A stretch of 64,000 nt of DNA, taken from assembly GCA_905221605.1 (NCBI GenBank), contig CAJNDS010002289.1:201001-265000 (forward strand). The letters are read 5' to 3'. How positions within the stretch are numbered: position 1 is the first letter of the stretch; each line of letters opens with the position of its first letter. The notes below the pieces were generated by a model. It was given only the letters and a program-made list of their open reading frames with translations, was not told where the DNA came from and did no database searches. This DNA is from Symbiodinium natans (lineage: Eukaryota > Sar > Dinophyceae > Suessiales > Symbiodiniaceae). This document shows positions 28,655-38,644 of this stretch, one piece after another. The position numbers were made by a program, and so were the translations under genes.

Positions 28655-28978
28655 GGATGGATGGATCCCCTTTAAATTCATATAAACTCATCCCTTCAAA
28701 ATCATGCGGATCCCTTGTAAAATCATATGAATCCCTTTTGGCCCCTTTTACTGTCATACAACCTCACCCATTTTGAAATCATGTGGATCCCGTTTAAATT
28801 CATACAAGCTCATCCCTTTTTAAAATATATGGATGCTTTTCAACTTCATGTAAGCTCATCCCTTTTAGAAACAGATGGATCCTATCTAAATTCATATCAG
28901 CTCGCGCTTTCAGAATCATATGAATCCCAATTAAATTCAAATAAACTCATCCCCCTTTAGAATCATATAAAGCCAGAA
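28655..28978. repeat. Diverged ~48-bp tandem repeat
   Basis: About six copies of AAATTCATATAAACTCATCC plus TTTTAGAATCATATGGATCC. Short open frames through it are shadows. Confidence 0.8.
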
Positions 28979-28984
28979 CCCCCC

Positions 28985-29580
28985 CAAAAAAAATTGGCCC
29001 CCTCCCCCCCACACGATAGAGGGGGGTCCATTTCTTGAGGGGTGGGGAGGGGGCACACTAAGCAGCAGACAACGTTAAACTTCGCTAAGCTCGCTGCACT
29101 CTTCTAGAGCTGGAGCTGCACCTACTGATTAAAAAAGGGGCTTCTACACTTCGGCTACATCTTCCCCAAATCCGCGTAGAAGCCCAGGGTCTCACACCAG
29201 CCGTGGCCTTTGCCAACCTGCGACGCAAACCGCTCAACTTGTGAACTCAGGACTTTCGCCACTAAACGTGAACGATGCGACCTGACCCTCGGCCTTGGTT
29301 TGACGACATACGCTGACATCATGCATTGTGGTGGAGGAATACCCTCACCCCGCCCCCCACCCACCCCTACCCATCAAACCCCCCAACCTTGTCATTACAT
29401 AGTCACGTCCTCCTTTGCCGTCGCCGTGTGAATTCATGCAGCTCACTCATGTTCGCTCACTCCGCTTCTTTTTCGTTCGCCTTGTTTCAACAAGAAAAAC
29501 TGTTAAACGCTCACACGCAGAAAAGATGTATGGTAAGCGAGGTTCAAACTTCAAACAATAGAAATGCCAGAGGAAGCAGG
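28985..29580. other. Unique stretch, coding unclear
   Basis: 29155-29364 is open on the minus strand (RFASQVGKGHGWCETLGFYA) and 29210-29431 on the + strand; neither has convincing borders. 29340-29385 is a C-rich tract. Confidence 0.3.
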
Positions 29581-29592
29581 GAACACCTAAGG

Positions 29593-29690
29593 CGCCCTTA
29601 TGTCTTTCATGGTGATTTCGAGTGTTCAACTACCGAATTTTTCTAGGGCGCCCTTATGTCTTTCATGGGTGATTTTGAGAGTTTAACTAC
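29593..29690. repeat. Direct repeat, two ~45-bp copies
   Basis: GGCGCCCTTATGTCTTTCAT followed by GGTGATTT and AGTTTAACTACC-like text occurs at about 29590 and 29647. Confidence 0.75.
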
Positions 29691-29731
29691 CCATAAACGG
29701 CGCGTGTCAGGAACACAAACCACCGGGTTAT

Positions 29732-30007
29732 ATGGTAAATGTCGTGAATAGCGCAACCAGCGAAAGCAGACAGTACTTGTATAGAGGACCGGATTGTGTG
29801 GATTCAGTCTGCACTGATATGAGCAACAGAAGGAAAGATGCATTTGAGAAGATGAACACACCAAAAGGTTTAAATCACACACTCAGGATAAGCAACGCAA
29901 GGAAACATAATAAATGCTTCATAAGCGGTGGAGACTTTGTCAGTACAGTTAAAGCAAAACAGAAAGTAAAAAGACTGCTGTCACGGCACATTTCAAGTGC
30001 AACATAG
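29732..30007 (+). CDS. ORF of 91 codons, unidentified
   Basis: ATG to TAG without interruption; contains DAFEKMNTPKGLNHTLRISN and a Lys/Arg-rich end. AT-richer than the exons nearby and without repeats around it, so it could be transposon-derived. A minus-strand frame overlaps. Confidence 0.4.
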   Translation: MVNVVNSATSESRQYLYRGPDCVDSVCTDMSNRRKDAFEKMNTPKGLNHTLRISNARKHNKCFISGGDFVSTVKAKQKVKRLLSRHISSAT

Positions 30008-30311
30008 GCTACTGCTTTAAGGGAAAGTCAGGAAATGATCGAAGCTATGCGAATCATGCGAATTAGTACGAATCCTTTGAATACAGAGGTAAAAGAGCTT
30101 TTCCTGGGGAAAAACCTATTCAATACAGAGGCAATAGTGTCTTTCCTAGGAGAAAACCAAGGAAAATTCCTAGTTTCCTAGAAGCATAGAGACAGTACAG
30201 GTTTTCCTCTGAAAATATGGAAATATAGGTTTTTTTTCTCCGAGAAAGTGGAGGTTTTCCGCTTAAAAAAACATACTTGACATGGAGAAACTACAGGTTT
30301 TCGCCGCCCAC

Positions 30312-30337
30312 CCCCCCCCCCCCCCCCCCCCCCCCCC
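30312..30337. repeat. Poly-C run
   Basis: About 26 C. The 30080-30300 stretch before it has repeated TTTTCCTAGGAAAA-like palindromes. Confidence 0.9.
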
Positions 30338-30503
30338 AACAGAAAACAATACAAAATCCATAAAATACAGCAAAATAATCCAAAACGCGAACAAATGAAA
30401 AAGTTCGCCAGAAAATTCTCCACCCATTGTATCCTACCAATGTGTCTAGGGCTTTGGGATTATAGGCCATACCCTGAAGCCCTAAACCCTGGTAAGCCTG
30501 AAG

Positions 30504-31001
30504 CCCGCGGCGCAATCCACGGTCCCCAGGTCAACTACTGGCGGGACCCGCGAAATGGCTGCTCAGCTCAATCCCCGGACCCACGGCCATCAAAGGTTCA
30601 GGGTTTAGGATTAGGTTTTAGGCTTAAAGAGCTCATGCGGCGGTTGCCGAATATCTTTCGGTATCACGAGTGTTGACGCAACAGGCACTGTACATTTAAC
30701 GCCGAAAAACCGAATTAAGAGTGTGACACGTGAAAATGTCTTTTCGGGAAACCCTAAACCCTAAACCCTGCACCCTATACCCTATACCCAGCTCATACCC
30801 GGGTACTATGCGGACAGTTGTTGGCATACCAGAACAGGTGTTCCTATACGTAGCCCTGTGGTAGTATGGAATGTGTACAAAATGCTGGCGAAGCAATCCC
30901 GAAGCGGCGCAATGCCTGAAACATTGATTCAGATCTCCTAGTTTATGTGCTGTGCAGCTTGGCATGCTTCTCGCTTGGATGGCTGCAGTGACAGTATGCA
31001 C
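30504..31001 (+). CDS. Multi-exon gene segment, unidentified
   Basis: 30504-30595 reads RGAIHGPQVNYWRDPRNGCS and ends before GTTCAGGG. 30630 to about 30746 reads CGGCRISFGITSVDATGTVH and is open for 40 codons. 30792-30941 reads LIPGYYADSCWHTRTGVPIR and then YKMLAKQSRSGAMPETLIQI. 30958-31001 reads LGMLLAWMAAVTVCTP, a possible membrane helix. The first junction keeps phase across only 34 bp; the end of the second exon is uncertain. Confidence 0.55.
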
Positions 31002-31134
31002 CCCTGAACCCCTAAACCCCTGAACCCCTAAACCCTTAAACCCGAAACCCAAAACCCGAACCTGAAAAACCGAAACCTCCTAAACCTAAAAACCCTAACC
31101 CCAAAGACCCCCTCAACCCCTAAACCTTAAACCC

Positions 31135-31305
31135 CATTCCCCCTAAACCCCCTAAACCCCCTAAACCCCCTAAACCCCCTAAACCCCATAAACCCCCTAA
31201 ACCCCCTAAACCCCCTAAGCCCCCTAAGCCCCCTAAGCCCCCTAAACCCCCTAACCACCCAAACCCCCCCAACCCCCCAAACCCGCCAAACCCCCTAAAC
31301 CCTAT
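31135..31305. repeat. (CCCCTAAA)n variant array
   Basis: About 18 units of an 8-bp variant with an extra C. Confidence 0.9.
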
Positions 31306-31308
31306 CCA

Positions 31309-31461
31309 GGCTGGCGTCGGAGGTGCGATTTCTTCCTTGCAAACTTCGGGTTGCTCGGGCTCAGTTCAGCACACTGTCCTGCTAGTTCAGGAGTTCGAGC
31401 TTCGAAGGGATTCAGGTTTTTGGAATGATCTTAAAAGGGTTGGTAGCGGGTTGTTAGGTTA
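31309..31461 (+). CDS. Exon, 50 codons
   Basis: After CCCTATCCAG the frame reads AGVGGAISSLQTSGCSGSVQ, then EFELRRDSGFWNDLKRVGSG, and TAG (31459-31461). Unidentified. Confidence 0.65.
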
Positions 31462-31651
31462 GGTTTTTTTAGGTTGTTGAGCGTTTTTTTTTTGTAAACG
31501 CTGTTTTAGCGGGTTTTGTAGGGTTTTTGGGTTGGAAACTGAGGATATTTGAAGCTTCAGTTTGCTGGAACACCCAGGTTGTGGGTGTTTAGGTTTTCGG
31601 GTTTTGGGTTCACGGTGTAGTCTTAGCTCTGGGTTTGCCTCTCGTGAGAAG

Positions 31652-33204
31652 ATTCGTCCACATGTTGGCTGCATGCGACCCAGCCCATCTTTTCGTTCCA
31701 GGTTTCGGTTTAGGGTTTAGGGTTTAGGGTTTAGGGATTAGGGTTTAGGGTTTAGGGATTAGGGATTAGGGTTTAGGGTTTAGGGTTTAGGGTTTAGGGT
31801 TTTGGCTTCATGGATCTGAGCACTCTCATTCTCTGCACCTCCGGCGCGCCCCCGACCCCAGCAGGCCTGTAGGACTTGAGCACCAGAATGTTTCATGCTG
31901 GGCAGCACGAGGTGCTTTCAACTTGTTTAGTTCGGGTTTAAGGTTTAAGGTTCAAGGTTCAAGGTTTAAGGTTTAGGGTTTAGGGTTTAGGGAGATACAC
32001 AGCTTTGGCCCCCTGAATCGGGGTTATAGTGAATTAGGCTGCCTTTCTGGGCTTCTGGCATAGTATCTGGGCTTGAGTTTGTGTGTGCAAAGGGCTTTCC
32101 TGCTTAGTGCCTTAGTTAACCTTACACACTACACGCTAAATTGCCTAAGAGGCTCTTGATGAAGCGCCCCTGGTCCAAAATCCTCAACCCTCAACCCTAA
32201 ACCCTAAACCCTAGAACCCTAAACCCCAGACCCCTAAACCCTAAACCATAGAACATACAACCCTTGAATCCTAAACCCTAGAACCCGACACCCGAGGACC
32301 CTGATCCCTAAACCCTAAACCCTAGAACCCTAGAACCCGAGAACCCTAGAACCCTAAACCCTAAACCCTAAAACCCTAAACCCTAAACCCTAAACCCCAA
32401 ACCCTAAACCCTACACCCTAAAACCCTAAACGCTTTGAGGATCGGCTGCCATCTTCTCTTGGCGGCATGGCTCGGGCTCATGGCGCCTCGAGCCCACAAG
32501 GACTGCCGGGTCAGGGACTCCAGTATCCCTTAATTAAGGAGTATTCCCTAACTTACAGTATGGTTCCTTTTTTTTAAGGAAGATTCCCGAACTTACAGTC
32601 TGGTTCCTTAGATGGTTTAAGGAATATTCCCTAACTTACAGTATGGTTCCTTGTATGTTTTAAGGAATATTCCCTAACTTACATTAGGGTTCCTTAGATG
32701 GTTTAAGGAATATTCCTGAACTTACATTAGGGTTCCTTGGATGGTTTAAGGAATATTCCCTAACTTACACTAGGGTTCCTTATATGGTTGAAGGAATATT
32801 CATTAAGTCCTATTAGGGTTCCTTATATGGTGTTAGGAATATTCCGTAAGTTCTATTAGCGTTCCTTATCTTTTTTAAAAGAATCTTACTCAGTTAAGGG
32901 GTATTGGAGTCTCTGGGGAGTATGTGTTGCCGCAGCCCAGGGACACCAATACCCCCTGTTATTTCAGGAATCTCCTTTAGGGTTTAGGGTTTAGGTTAGG
33001 GTGTAGGGTGTAGGGTTTAGGGTTTAGGGTTCAGGGTTTAGGGTTTAGGTTTGGGGTTTTACGGAATTCTCCGCGATCCTTATGTAGAATTAGGCATGGG
33101 GACACCCCATGTGGTTTGAGGCCTCTTTCCACGGTTGGAAAGATACTCTCTGACTTCAGTCAAAAATCCCTCAAATCCCATGAGCCCAAAATTCGGCTTC
33201 TATG
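31652..33204 (+). CDS. Six-exon gene segment with an expanded MITE intron
   Basis: 31652-31701 (IRPHVGCMRPSPSFR), 31862-31911 (RPVGLEHQNVSCWAAR, after CCCGACCCCAG), 32150-32172 (ALDEAPL), 32440-32509 (DRLPSSLGGMARAHGASSPQ), 32936-32981 (QGHQYPLLFQESPL, donor GTTTAGGG) and 33160-33204 (QKSLKSHEPKIRLL). Phases agree at every junction. Introns contain telomere-type arrays except 32510-32935, which is a tandemly expanded family A element. Another exon (33336-33403) follows but the phase link is ambiguous. Function unknown. Confidence 0.6.
31704..31800. repeat. TTTAGGG array
   Basis: Fourteen units with TTTAGGGATTAGGG variants, inside an intron. Confidence 0.95.
32190..32432. repeat. CCCTAAA / CCCTAGAA array
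   Basis: About 28 units, many with the CCCTAGAA variant, inside an intron. Confidence 0.9.
32512..32928. mobile_element. Family A MITE with internal tandem expansion
   Basis: Outer inverted ends ACTCCAGTATCCCTTAATTA and TTAAGGGGTATTGGAGTCTC. Inside are about seven copies of a 48-bp unit, TTTAAGGAATATTCCCTAAC plus TTACATTAGGGTTCCTTAGA. Other family A copies have one unit. Confidence 0.85.
32981..33060. repeat. TTTAGGG array
   Basis: About ten units with variants. Confidence 0.9.
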
Positions 33205-33335
33205 GCCTTAACCCTATAAGCTCTAAACCCCAAACCCTATAGGGGCTAAGAAGTCAAAACCAAACCCCGTGCCTTTGTGTAAGCCATACTACCCTGTGCC
33301 TAATCACTCCCCACCCCGCCCCGCCCTGTGAAAAG

Positions 33336-33586
33336 GCTGCAATTTGGGTACTGCCAGAGCGGGCGCTCTTCCCAGGAGGCAAGGGGTGGATGCCGACATG
33401 GGGGTTTTTGAGCTTAGGACTTAGGGGTTTTAGGGTTTTGGGTTTTGGGTTTAGGGTTTAGGGTTTAGGGTTAAGGGTTTAGGGTTTAGGGGGGGGTGCA
33501 ACCTTGTTCTTAATCACCATTTTGATATCAGAGGGCCCTTGATACACAGCACCCTCAAAGGGGCTCTGAGTTCGCACAGCCTGTAG
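33336..33586 (+). CDS. Two exons, unidentified
   Basis: 33336-33403 reads AAIWVLPERALFPGGKGWMP and leaves two bases; 33532-33586 (after TGATATCAG) takes them up and reads GPLIHSTLKGALSSHSL to TAG. A second frame of the first exon is open and would fit the gene upstream. Confidence 0.5.
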
Positions 33587-33663
33587 GGGGGGGTTGATGG
33601 TTGGATGTTAGCATTGTAGGTTACCTTTCTTCTGACGATCCATGAACATTCAAGGTAGCCTAG

Positions 33664-33938
33664 AGCCTTCTCCCCCCCGAACAAAAACTGCAAAGGACAA
33701 GAAGAAGAAGAAGAAGAGGAAGAAGAAGAGGAAGAGGAAGAAGAGGAAGAAAAAGAAGAAGGAACAGAAGGAAGAAGGCCCTGAGGCCCTCAGGATCGAA
33801 CCCCCCTCCACGCCGCCGCACAGGGCCCTCGGTGGCCGTGAGCCCCTTGGGCTTCTGGCTTCTTTGGGGCCTGGCGCTGGTGCTGTACCGACGGGCGCGG
33901 GCCTGCGCGAAGGAGGCACCCTGGAGCAAGCGATGTTC
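33664..33938 (+). CDS. Exon with a poly-Lys/Arg block
   Basis: After GTAGCCTAG the frame begins PSPPRTKTAKDKKKKKK, passes through an (AAG/AGG)n run coding about 35 basic residues, then reads EEGPEALRIEPPSTPPHRAL. The in-frame ATG at 33642 lies in a family C right-end fragment (CCATGAACATTCAAGGT) and is less likely to be the start. Basic tract may act as nuclear or nucleolar signal. Confidence 0.5.
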
Positions 33939-33984
33939 TACCCTAAACCCTGAATCCTAAACCCTATGGCCCTAAACCCTATAA

Positions 33985-34115
33985 TTAAACCCTACAGCCT
34001 ATAGCCTACGTAGCTGGTAGCCTATAGCTTAATAGGCTATATGTAGCCTATAGCTCATAGCCTATATAGTCTTTTGCCTATAGCCTATATAGCCTATCGG
34101 CTCTAGCCTATAGCC
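33985..34115. repeat. (TAGCCTATAGCC)n degenerate repeat
   Basis: About 12 scattered units of AGCCTATA. Confidence 0.8.
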
Positions 34116-34200
34116 TGCAAATTAGTAGGGTTTGGTGGCTGAAAGAGCTTAAGGTTTGGCTTTCGGGCGACGAAAGGCCAAAGTGGAGTTAGGCAGGCAG

Positions 34201-34623
34201 GTTCATGGATCGGTATAAACGCCTAAATGCACCAGAAAATCAGTTCCCAAAAGCCCCACACCTGCCGACCTCTATACCGCCCACAAGCCACCAGCCACCC
34301 AGGCATTAGAACCCTAAACCACGGTTTAGGGTTTAGGGTTTCGGGTTTAGGGTTTATGGCTAAACTATTCATTGAACGGCAAGAGTTACCACAAGTAGGT
34401 CTCCACGTAATCCTTCTACTCAAAGGCTGTTTACTGCAACGGGGACGTCCTACTTAAGACGGGGGTTTAGTAGCTTCGAAAGCAGGCTACAAGTAGGACG
34501 ACCCCACCTAGGGCGTTCAACGCCTTACTAACCGACTTAGCTTCAAAGCTCTCAAGCCCTCAAGCTGTCAAGCTCTCAAGCCCTCAAGCCCTCAAGCCCT
34601 CAGCCCCAAGCCCTAAAGCCTAA
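34201..34623 (+). CDS. Three-exon gene end, Ser/Pro/Lys-rich tail
   Basis: 34201-34302 reads MDRYKRLNAPENQFPKAPHL and ends at a GC donor; 34396-34425 reads RSPRNPSTQ and ends at a GC donor; 34494-34623 reads RTTPPRAFNALLTDLASKLS, then repeats SSPQA(V/L)K and stops at TAA. All phases agree. A small acceptor-rich stretch at 34469-34482 could be a micro-exon but is not needed. Confidence 0.65.
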
Positions 34624-34785
34624 GTCACCAGTAAGCCCCTTTGCCCCTTTCCCACCCAAACGTCCCGGAGCCCGAAACAACTGGACTTGGGGTTAGGGTT
34701 TGGGGTTTGGGCTTTAGGCTTTACAGGGTTCGAGTTCACGGTTCAGGGTTTAAAATTCAGGGTTGAGGGTTCAGGGCATGTGGAG

Positions 34786-34878
34786 AGTGTATCATGGGAG
34801 AACCTGTTCGCGTTGCACATGAGGAGTATACCGGAAACCTTAAACGGTAGTACGAGTTTGGTTCACCAAAGCCTTTAA
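34786..34878 (+). CDS. Terminal exon, 30 codons
   Basis: After ATGTGGAG the frame reads SVSWENLFALHMRSIPETLN and continues to TAA at 34876-34878. Confidence 0.6.
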   Translation, partial: SVSWENLFALHMRSIPETLNGSTSLVHQSL

Positions 34879-35053
34879 ATTCTTTGCCCTATACGAACTC
34901 ATCAAGACCCTGTCAATGACTCATCAAAACCATACCACAAAAACCTCAGAAAGCCCTTAAAAGACCCTATAAAGAACCCCGACATAAACCCTACAAAAGC
35001 CACTAAAACCTGAACAAACCCCATAAAAAGCCCTTAAAAAAGCAATGCAAAAG

Positions 35054-35372
35054 GCTGACTACGACCGCGGCACACGCTGGCACGTGGCCTTCCACTGCGT
35101 CGGGAACCTCGCGAACATCTTGCCGGGACCTCGCAGGGTTCGAGTTTCTGCGGGTTTAGGGTTTAGGGTTTAGGGTTCAGGGTTTAGGGTTTAGGGTTTA
35201 GGGTTCCATATGCCCGAAACCCTAAACCCCAGTGCCCTCTTTTCTGTCGTTAAGTTTCAACTCAGGGACCGAGGTGTCTTGGGAAGCCGTTCCTGTGCCC
35301 TGGGTTTTGGAGTACTATGCTTTAATACTTTTGGGTTCTGGGTTTCCTATTATAGCTACTTATAATACCTAA
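35054..35372 (+). CDS. Two-exon gene end with a hydrophobic C-terminus
   Basis: 35054-35153 (after GCAAAAG) reads ADYDRGTRWHVAFHCVGNLA, then NILPGPRRVRVSA, ending at GTTTAGGG. 35287-35372 takes over in phase with VPVPWVLEYYALILLGSGFP and stops at TAA. The intron is telomere-type. Confidence 0.65.
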
Positions 35373-35394
35373 AAGGTATATGCTTTTTTCCCAG

Positions 35395-35571
35395 GGTCTA
35401 CTCCGAAGTAGGGTTCCTTGCGAGGCATGGATTGCCCCAGCAGGGTGTTATGGAATTTAGCAGGCTTCCTCCTTAGGTTTTGGAGTGTTCGGGTTTTAGT
35501 GTTGAGGGTTGCGAGTTTAGGGTTTAGGGAGGGTTCGCCCATGAATAGAACCACACGTGGTGCCCTGAAGT
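35395..35571 (+). CDS. Two exon candidates
   Basis: 35395-35444 follows a strong acceptor (TGCTTTTTTCCCAG) and reads VYSEVGFLARHGLPQQ, ending before GTGTTA. 35529-35571 reads GSPMNRTTRGALKW and ends before GTTTTG. Phase between them does not match, so one or both belong to different genes. Confidence 0.45.
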
Positions 35572-35617
35572 GGGTTTTGTTTAGGGTTTAAGGTTTAATG
35601 CGTCTCGACCTCAACAG

Positions 35618-35778
35618 ACATCACGGAGACATTGGATCATGGGGATTCTTGACCACCCGCCGGCATGAAAGACATGTGCCAGGGGCCCGAAGAGCAAGAG
35701 AGGGTTAACGGTTGGTGATCCCAAGACGCCAGTGCAGATGTCGGACGTTGTGCTCTGAGCCACATAACTGCACTGATA
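35618..35778 (+). CDS. Two exons separated by a possible 22-nt intron
   Basis: 35618-35703 (after CTCAACAG) reads HHGDIGSWGFLTTRRHERHV; 35726-35778 reads ASADVGRCALSHITALI and ends before GTTGGG at a family C fragment. Phase is kept if GTTAACGGTT...CCCAAG (35704-35725) is removed. A sequencing or evolutionary frameshift is the alternative. Confidence 0.5.
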
Positions 35779-35876
35779 GTTGGGTTGTAAGTACCCTGCA
35801 CCTCCAAATACTTTATTAGGAACCCCAAAACCTAAATCCTAAACCCTAAACCCTAAACCCACCCAATGTCATTGAG

Positions 35877-35956
35877 GGTCCAACGCGTGTCACTGCTGAA
35901 TGATTGCATGCGGCAAGTTGGAAGACGATGCCGGAAGCTGCAAATTAGGACTCAAA
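35877..35956 (+). CDS. Exon, Arg-rich helix
   Basis: After TGTCATTGAG the frame reads VQRVSLLNDCMRQVGRRCRK and ends before GTAGGC. CCCTAAA units upstream. Confidence 0.6.
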
Positions 35957-36153
35957 GTAGGCCCTTCTTTCCCTTGTTTTTTAGGGTTTAGGTTTCCTTA
36001 TAATCCCCTTAACCAAAACGGGCGCACACCTGAGTGTAGGGCACCCTTTTTATTCCTAGGTTACTCTTAGGTCTGGCAACCAACTGAGCCCTCAATTCTG
36101 TTTCGTGATGCTAAAGCCCCAAAACCCTTCATCCCGAAACCCTGCGGCTAAAG

Positions 36154-36225
36154 GGTTCGGAGTTCAGAGCCTCATCCAAGGATTTTGTGAGGGATTTGAG
36201 TCGGATTGAGGGTTGGGAAGCTTGA
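36154..36225 (+). CDS. Terminal exon, 23 codons
   Basis: After GCGGCTAAAG the frame reads GSEFRASSKDFVRDLSRIEG, then WEA and TGA. Confidence 0.55.
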   Translation, partial: GSEFRASSKDFVRDLSRIEGWEA

Positions 36226-36253
36226 AACCCCAAGCCCCCGAAGATTCAAGACC

Positions 36254-36737
36254 ATGAGTGCCACGCAGGCTCTACCCGGCGCTGCCTCACGCCTGAAGCC
36301 GCGCGGAGACCCCAAGCCGTAGCAAGCTCCAATCAGGGGTTAAAGGTTTAGGGTTTAGGGTTTAAAAGGGGCCTGAGCCTTAAACCCGAAAACCCTAAAC
36401 CCTAACCCCTAAACCCGAAACCCTAAACCCCAAAACGGGTTCAGGGGAGCCAAGCAGGATTTCAGGCGCAAACCAGAGCCTTAGATCATGAGCCCCAACC
36501 CAGGACTCCCAAACCTTCTGGACCCTGATATAAACGCCGGCGCAGAACATCCCGAAGCCCATGATGCCCAAATCCAACACCTTAGAAACTACCCCGCACC
36601 CTACAATCCTGAGGAGCCCCTGACCCAAGGCCGTAAACTCCAGAGAACCCTAAAACCCTAAACCCTAAACCCTAAACCCTAAGAGCATCCCAAAGAGGGA
36701 CGCCGGACCGCGCCGCAGCATATGTTGAAAAAAGCTG
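36254..36737 (+). CDS. Two-exon gene start
   Basis: ATG at 36254 starts MSATQALPGAASRLKPRGDP and the exon ends before GTAGCA. Exon 36696-36737 (after CCCAAAG) reads GTPDRAAAYVEKS in the matching phase and abuts GTTTAGGG. Intermediate sequence at 36485-36640 is also coding-like, listed separately. Confidence 0.55.
36485..36640 (+). CDS. Coding-like segment, 50 codons
   Basis: After GAGCCTTAG the frame reads MSPNPGLPNLLDPDINAGAE, then HLRNYPAPYNPEEPLTQGRK. It lies in the intron of the preceding model, whose phase it does not match; one of the two readings must be incomplete. Confidence 0.5.
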
Positions 36738-36803
36738 GTTTAGGGTTTAGGGTTTAGGGTTTAGGGTTTAGGGTTTAGGGTTTAGGGTTTAGGGTTTAGG
36801 GTT
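36738..36803. repeat. TTTAGGG array
   Basis: Nine perfect units starting at the donor. Confidence 0.95.
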
Positions 36804-36911
36804 GGGGAGCCTAGGGCTTGGGGTATTGACGGCATCTCTTTCGGGTCGAAAGCCCCGAAACCCCAAATCTTCACCCGAAGCCCAGGTCCCCAGTCAGCCC
36901 CCTGTTTAAAA

Positions 36912-36974
36912 GGCACGGCTTGAGGACGCAATTAAGTGGCATCCGACATTCTTCGTTGGCCCCTATACGCCCGA
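36912..36974 (+). CDS. Exon, unidentified
   Basis: After CCTGTTTAAAAG the frame reads ARLEDAIKWHPTFFVGPYTP. A second frame is open. Confidence 0.55.
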
Positions 36975-36999
36975 AGCTCTAAACCCTGAACGCTGCACC

Positions 37000-37092
37000 C
37001 TAAACCCTAAACCCTAAACCCTAAACCCTAAACCCTAAACCCTAAACCCTAAACCCTAAACCCTAAACCCTAAACCCTAAACCCTAAACCCC
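37000..37092. repeat. CCCTAAA array
   Basis: Thirteen perfect units. Confidence 0.95.
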
Positions 37093-37268
37093 TGGAACCT
37101 CCGGAACCGCCCGACACCATAGGACCGTAAACCCTAAAACCCAAATCCCAAGAACCCTAAGCCCTAGAACCCTAGAACCCTAGAACCCTAGAAGAATAGA
37201 AGAACCCTAGAACCCTAAACCCTAAACCCTAAACCTAAACCCTAAACCCTAAACCCTGAACCCTACAG

Positions 37269-37350
37269 CAAGCTGCCTGCAGACTCCCAATGCGTGCCTT
37301 TGTGGTGTATTATGCTATAACCCCCTGTACCAAACCCGAGAAGGAACTAA
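37269..37350 (+). CDS. Exon, Cys-containing
   Basis: After AACCCTACAG the frame reads SCLQTPNACLCGVLCYNPLY. CCCTAAA units on both sides. Confidence 0.6.
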
Positions 37351-37424
37351 CCTTAAGCCCTAGAGCCCTAGAACTCTAGAACCCTAAACCCTAAGAACAC
37401 CCCTAAACCCTAAACCCTAAATCC

Positions 37425-37513
37425 TAAACCCTAGACCCTAAACCCTAAACCCTAAACCCTAAACCCTAAACCCTAAACCCTAAACCCTAAACCCTAAACC
37501 CTAAACCCTAAAG
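37425..37513. repeat. CCCTAAA array
   Basis: Twelve perfect units directly 5' of the next exon. Confidence 0.95.
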
Positions 37514-37523
37514 AGCCCCTCAG

Positions 37524-38212
37524 GTTGACCATCCCAAGAAGCGCTTCGTGCAGCTGGGGCAGCGCGGCCCTCGGCCCAGGGCTTTTGGGGTTCTAAGGTT
37601 CTGGGGTTCTAGGGTTCTAGGGTTCTAGGGTTCTAGGGTTTAGGGTTCTAGGGTTTAGGGTTTAAGGTTCTAGGGTTTAGGGTTTAGGGGTCTAAGGTTT
37701 AGGGTATAGGGGTTTAGGGGTTTAGGGGTTTAGGGGTTTAGTGTTTAGGGGTTTAGGGGTTTAGGTTTTAGGGTTTAAAGGTTTAGAGTTTTAGGGTTCT
37801 AGGGTTTAGGGGTTTAGGGTTCTAGGGTTTAGGGTTCTAGGGTTCGGGTTTAGGGTTCTAGGGTTCTATAGGGTTCTATAGGGTTCTATAGGGTTCTAGG
37901 GTTCTAGGGTTCTATAGGGTTCTATAGGGTTCTATAGGGTTCTATAGGGTTCTATAGGGTTCTATAGGGTTCTATAGGGTTCTATAGGGTTCTATAGGGT
38001 TCTATAGGTTCTATAGGGTTCTATAGGGTTCTATAGGGTTCTATAGGGTTCTACAGGGTTCTATAGGGTTCTATAGGGTTCTATAGGGTTCTATAGGGTT
38101 CTATAGGGTTCTATAGGGTTCTATAGGGTTCTAGGGTTTAGGGTTAAGGTTTTGGGTTTCTGAACAGCTTATTAGTGTCTCTGAAGGGTTTCGGGCACCA
38201 GCACTAGCCTAA
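37524..38212 (+). CDS. Two exons around a minisatellite intron
   Basis: 37524-37580 (after AGCCCCTCAG) reads DHPKKRFVQLGQRGPRPR and ends at a GC donor in phase 0. 38168-38212 (after TTTCTGAACAG) reads LISVSEGFRAPALA and TAA. The 587-bp intron is the TTCTAGGG and TTCTATAGGG repeat. Confidence 0.5.
37590..37860. repeat. TTCTAGGG / TTTAGGGG variant array
   Basis: About 33 units of mixed 8-bp variants. Confidence 0.9.
37861..38131. repeat. TTCTATAGGG minisatellite
   Basis: About 27 nearly identical 10-bp units, with one C variant and one missing G. It looks like TTCTAGGG with a TA insertion. Confidence 0.95.
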
Positions 38213-38379
38213 ACCCGGAACCCCTCCCCCCTAAGCCCTAAGCCCCCTAAGTTCCCTGAGCGTCCCTGAGTTCTTTAAACCTCAACGGAGGCCCTAAACC
38301 CCAAACCCTAAAAACCCTAAACCCTAAGCTCCCTAAACTCCCGAAACCCTACACCCTAAAACCCTAGACGCTAAACCCT

Positions 38380-38490
38380 AAAACCCTAAAACCCTAAAAC
38401 CCTAAAACCCTAAAACCCTAAAACCCTAAAACCCTAAAACCCGAAAACCCTAAAACCCTAAAACCCTAGACCCTAAACCCTAAACCCCAG
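38380..38490. repeat. (CCCTAAAA)n array
   Basis: About 13 8-bp units followed by poly-C (38515-38533). Confidence 0.9.
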
Positions 38491-38537
38491 ACTTCCCTTT
38501 TTCTCCTCTTCCTCCCCCCCCCCCCCCCCCCCCTAAG

Positions 38538-38618
38538 CGGCCAAGCCGACTGAAAGGATGCAGACCAAGAAGATCAAACCCGACGAGAGGCAGGGGACCT
38601 TAAAAGGGCTTCGGTGTG
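38538..38618 (+). CDS. Exon, Lys-rich
   Basis: After the poly-C/CCCTAAG the frame reads AKPTERMQTKKIKPDERQGT and abuts GTTTAGGG. Confidence 0.6.
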
Positions 38619-38644
38619 GTTTAGGGTTTAGGGTTTAGGGTTTA

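Noticed and set aside
33650-33929. Phe/Leu-rich minus-strand frames
   Set aside because: Antisense of the (AAG)n Lys-coding run in the + exon.
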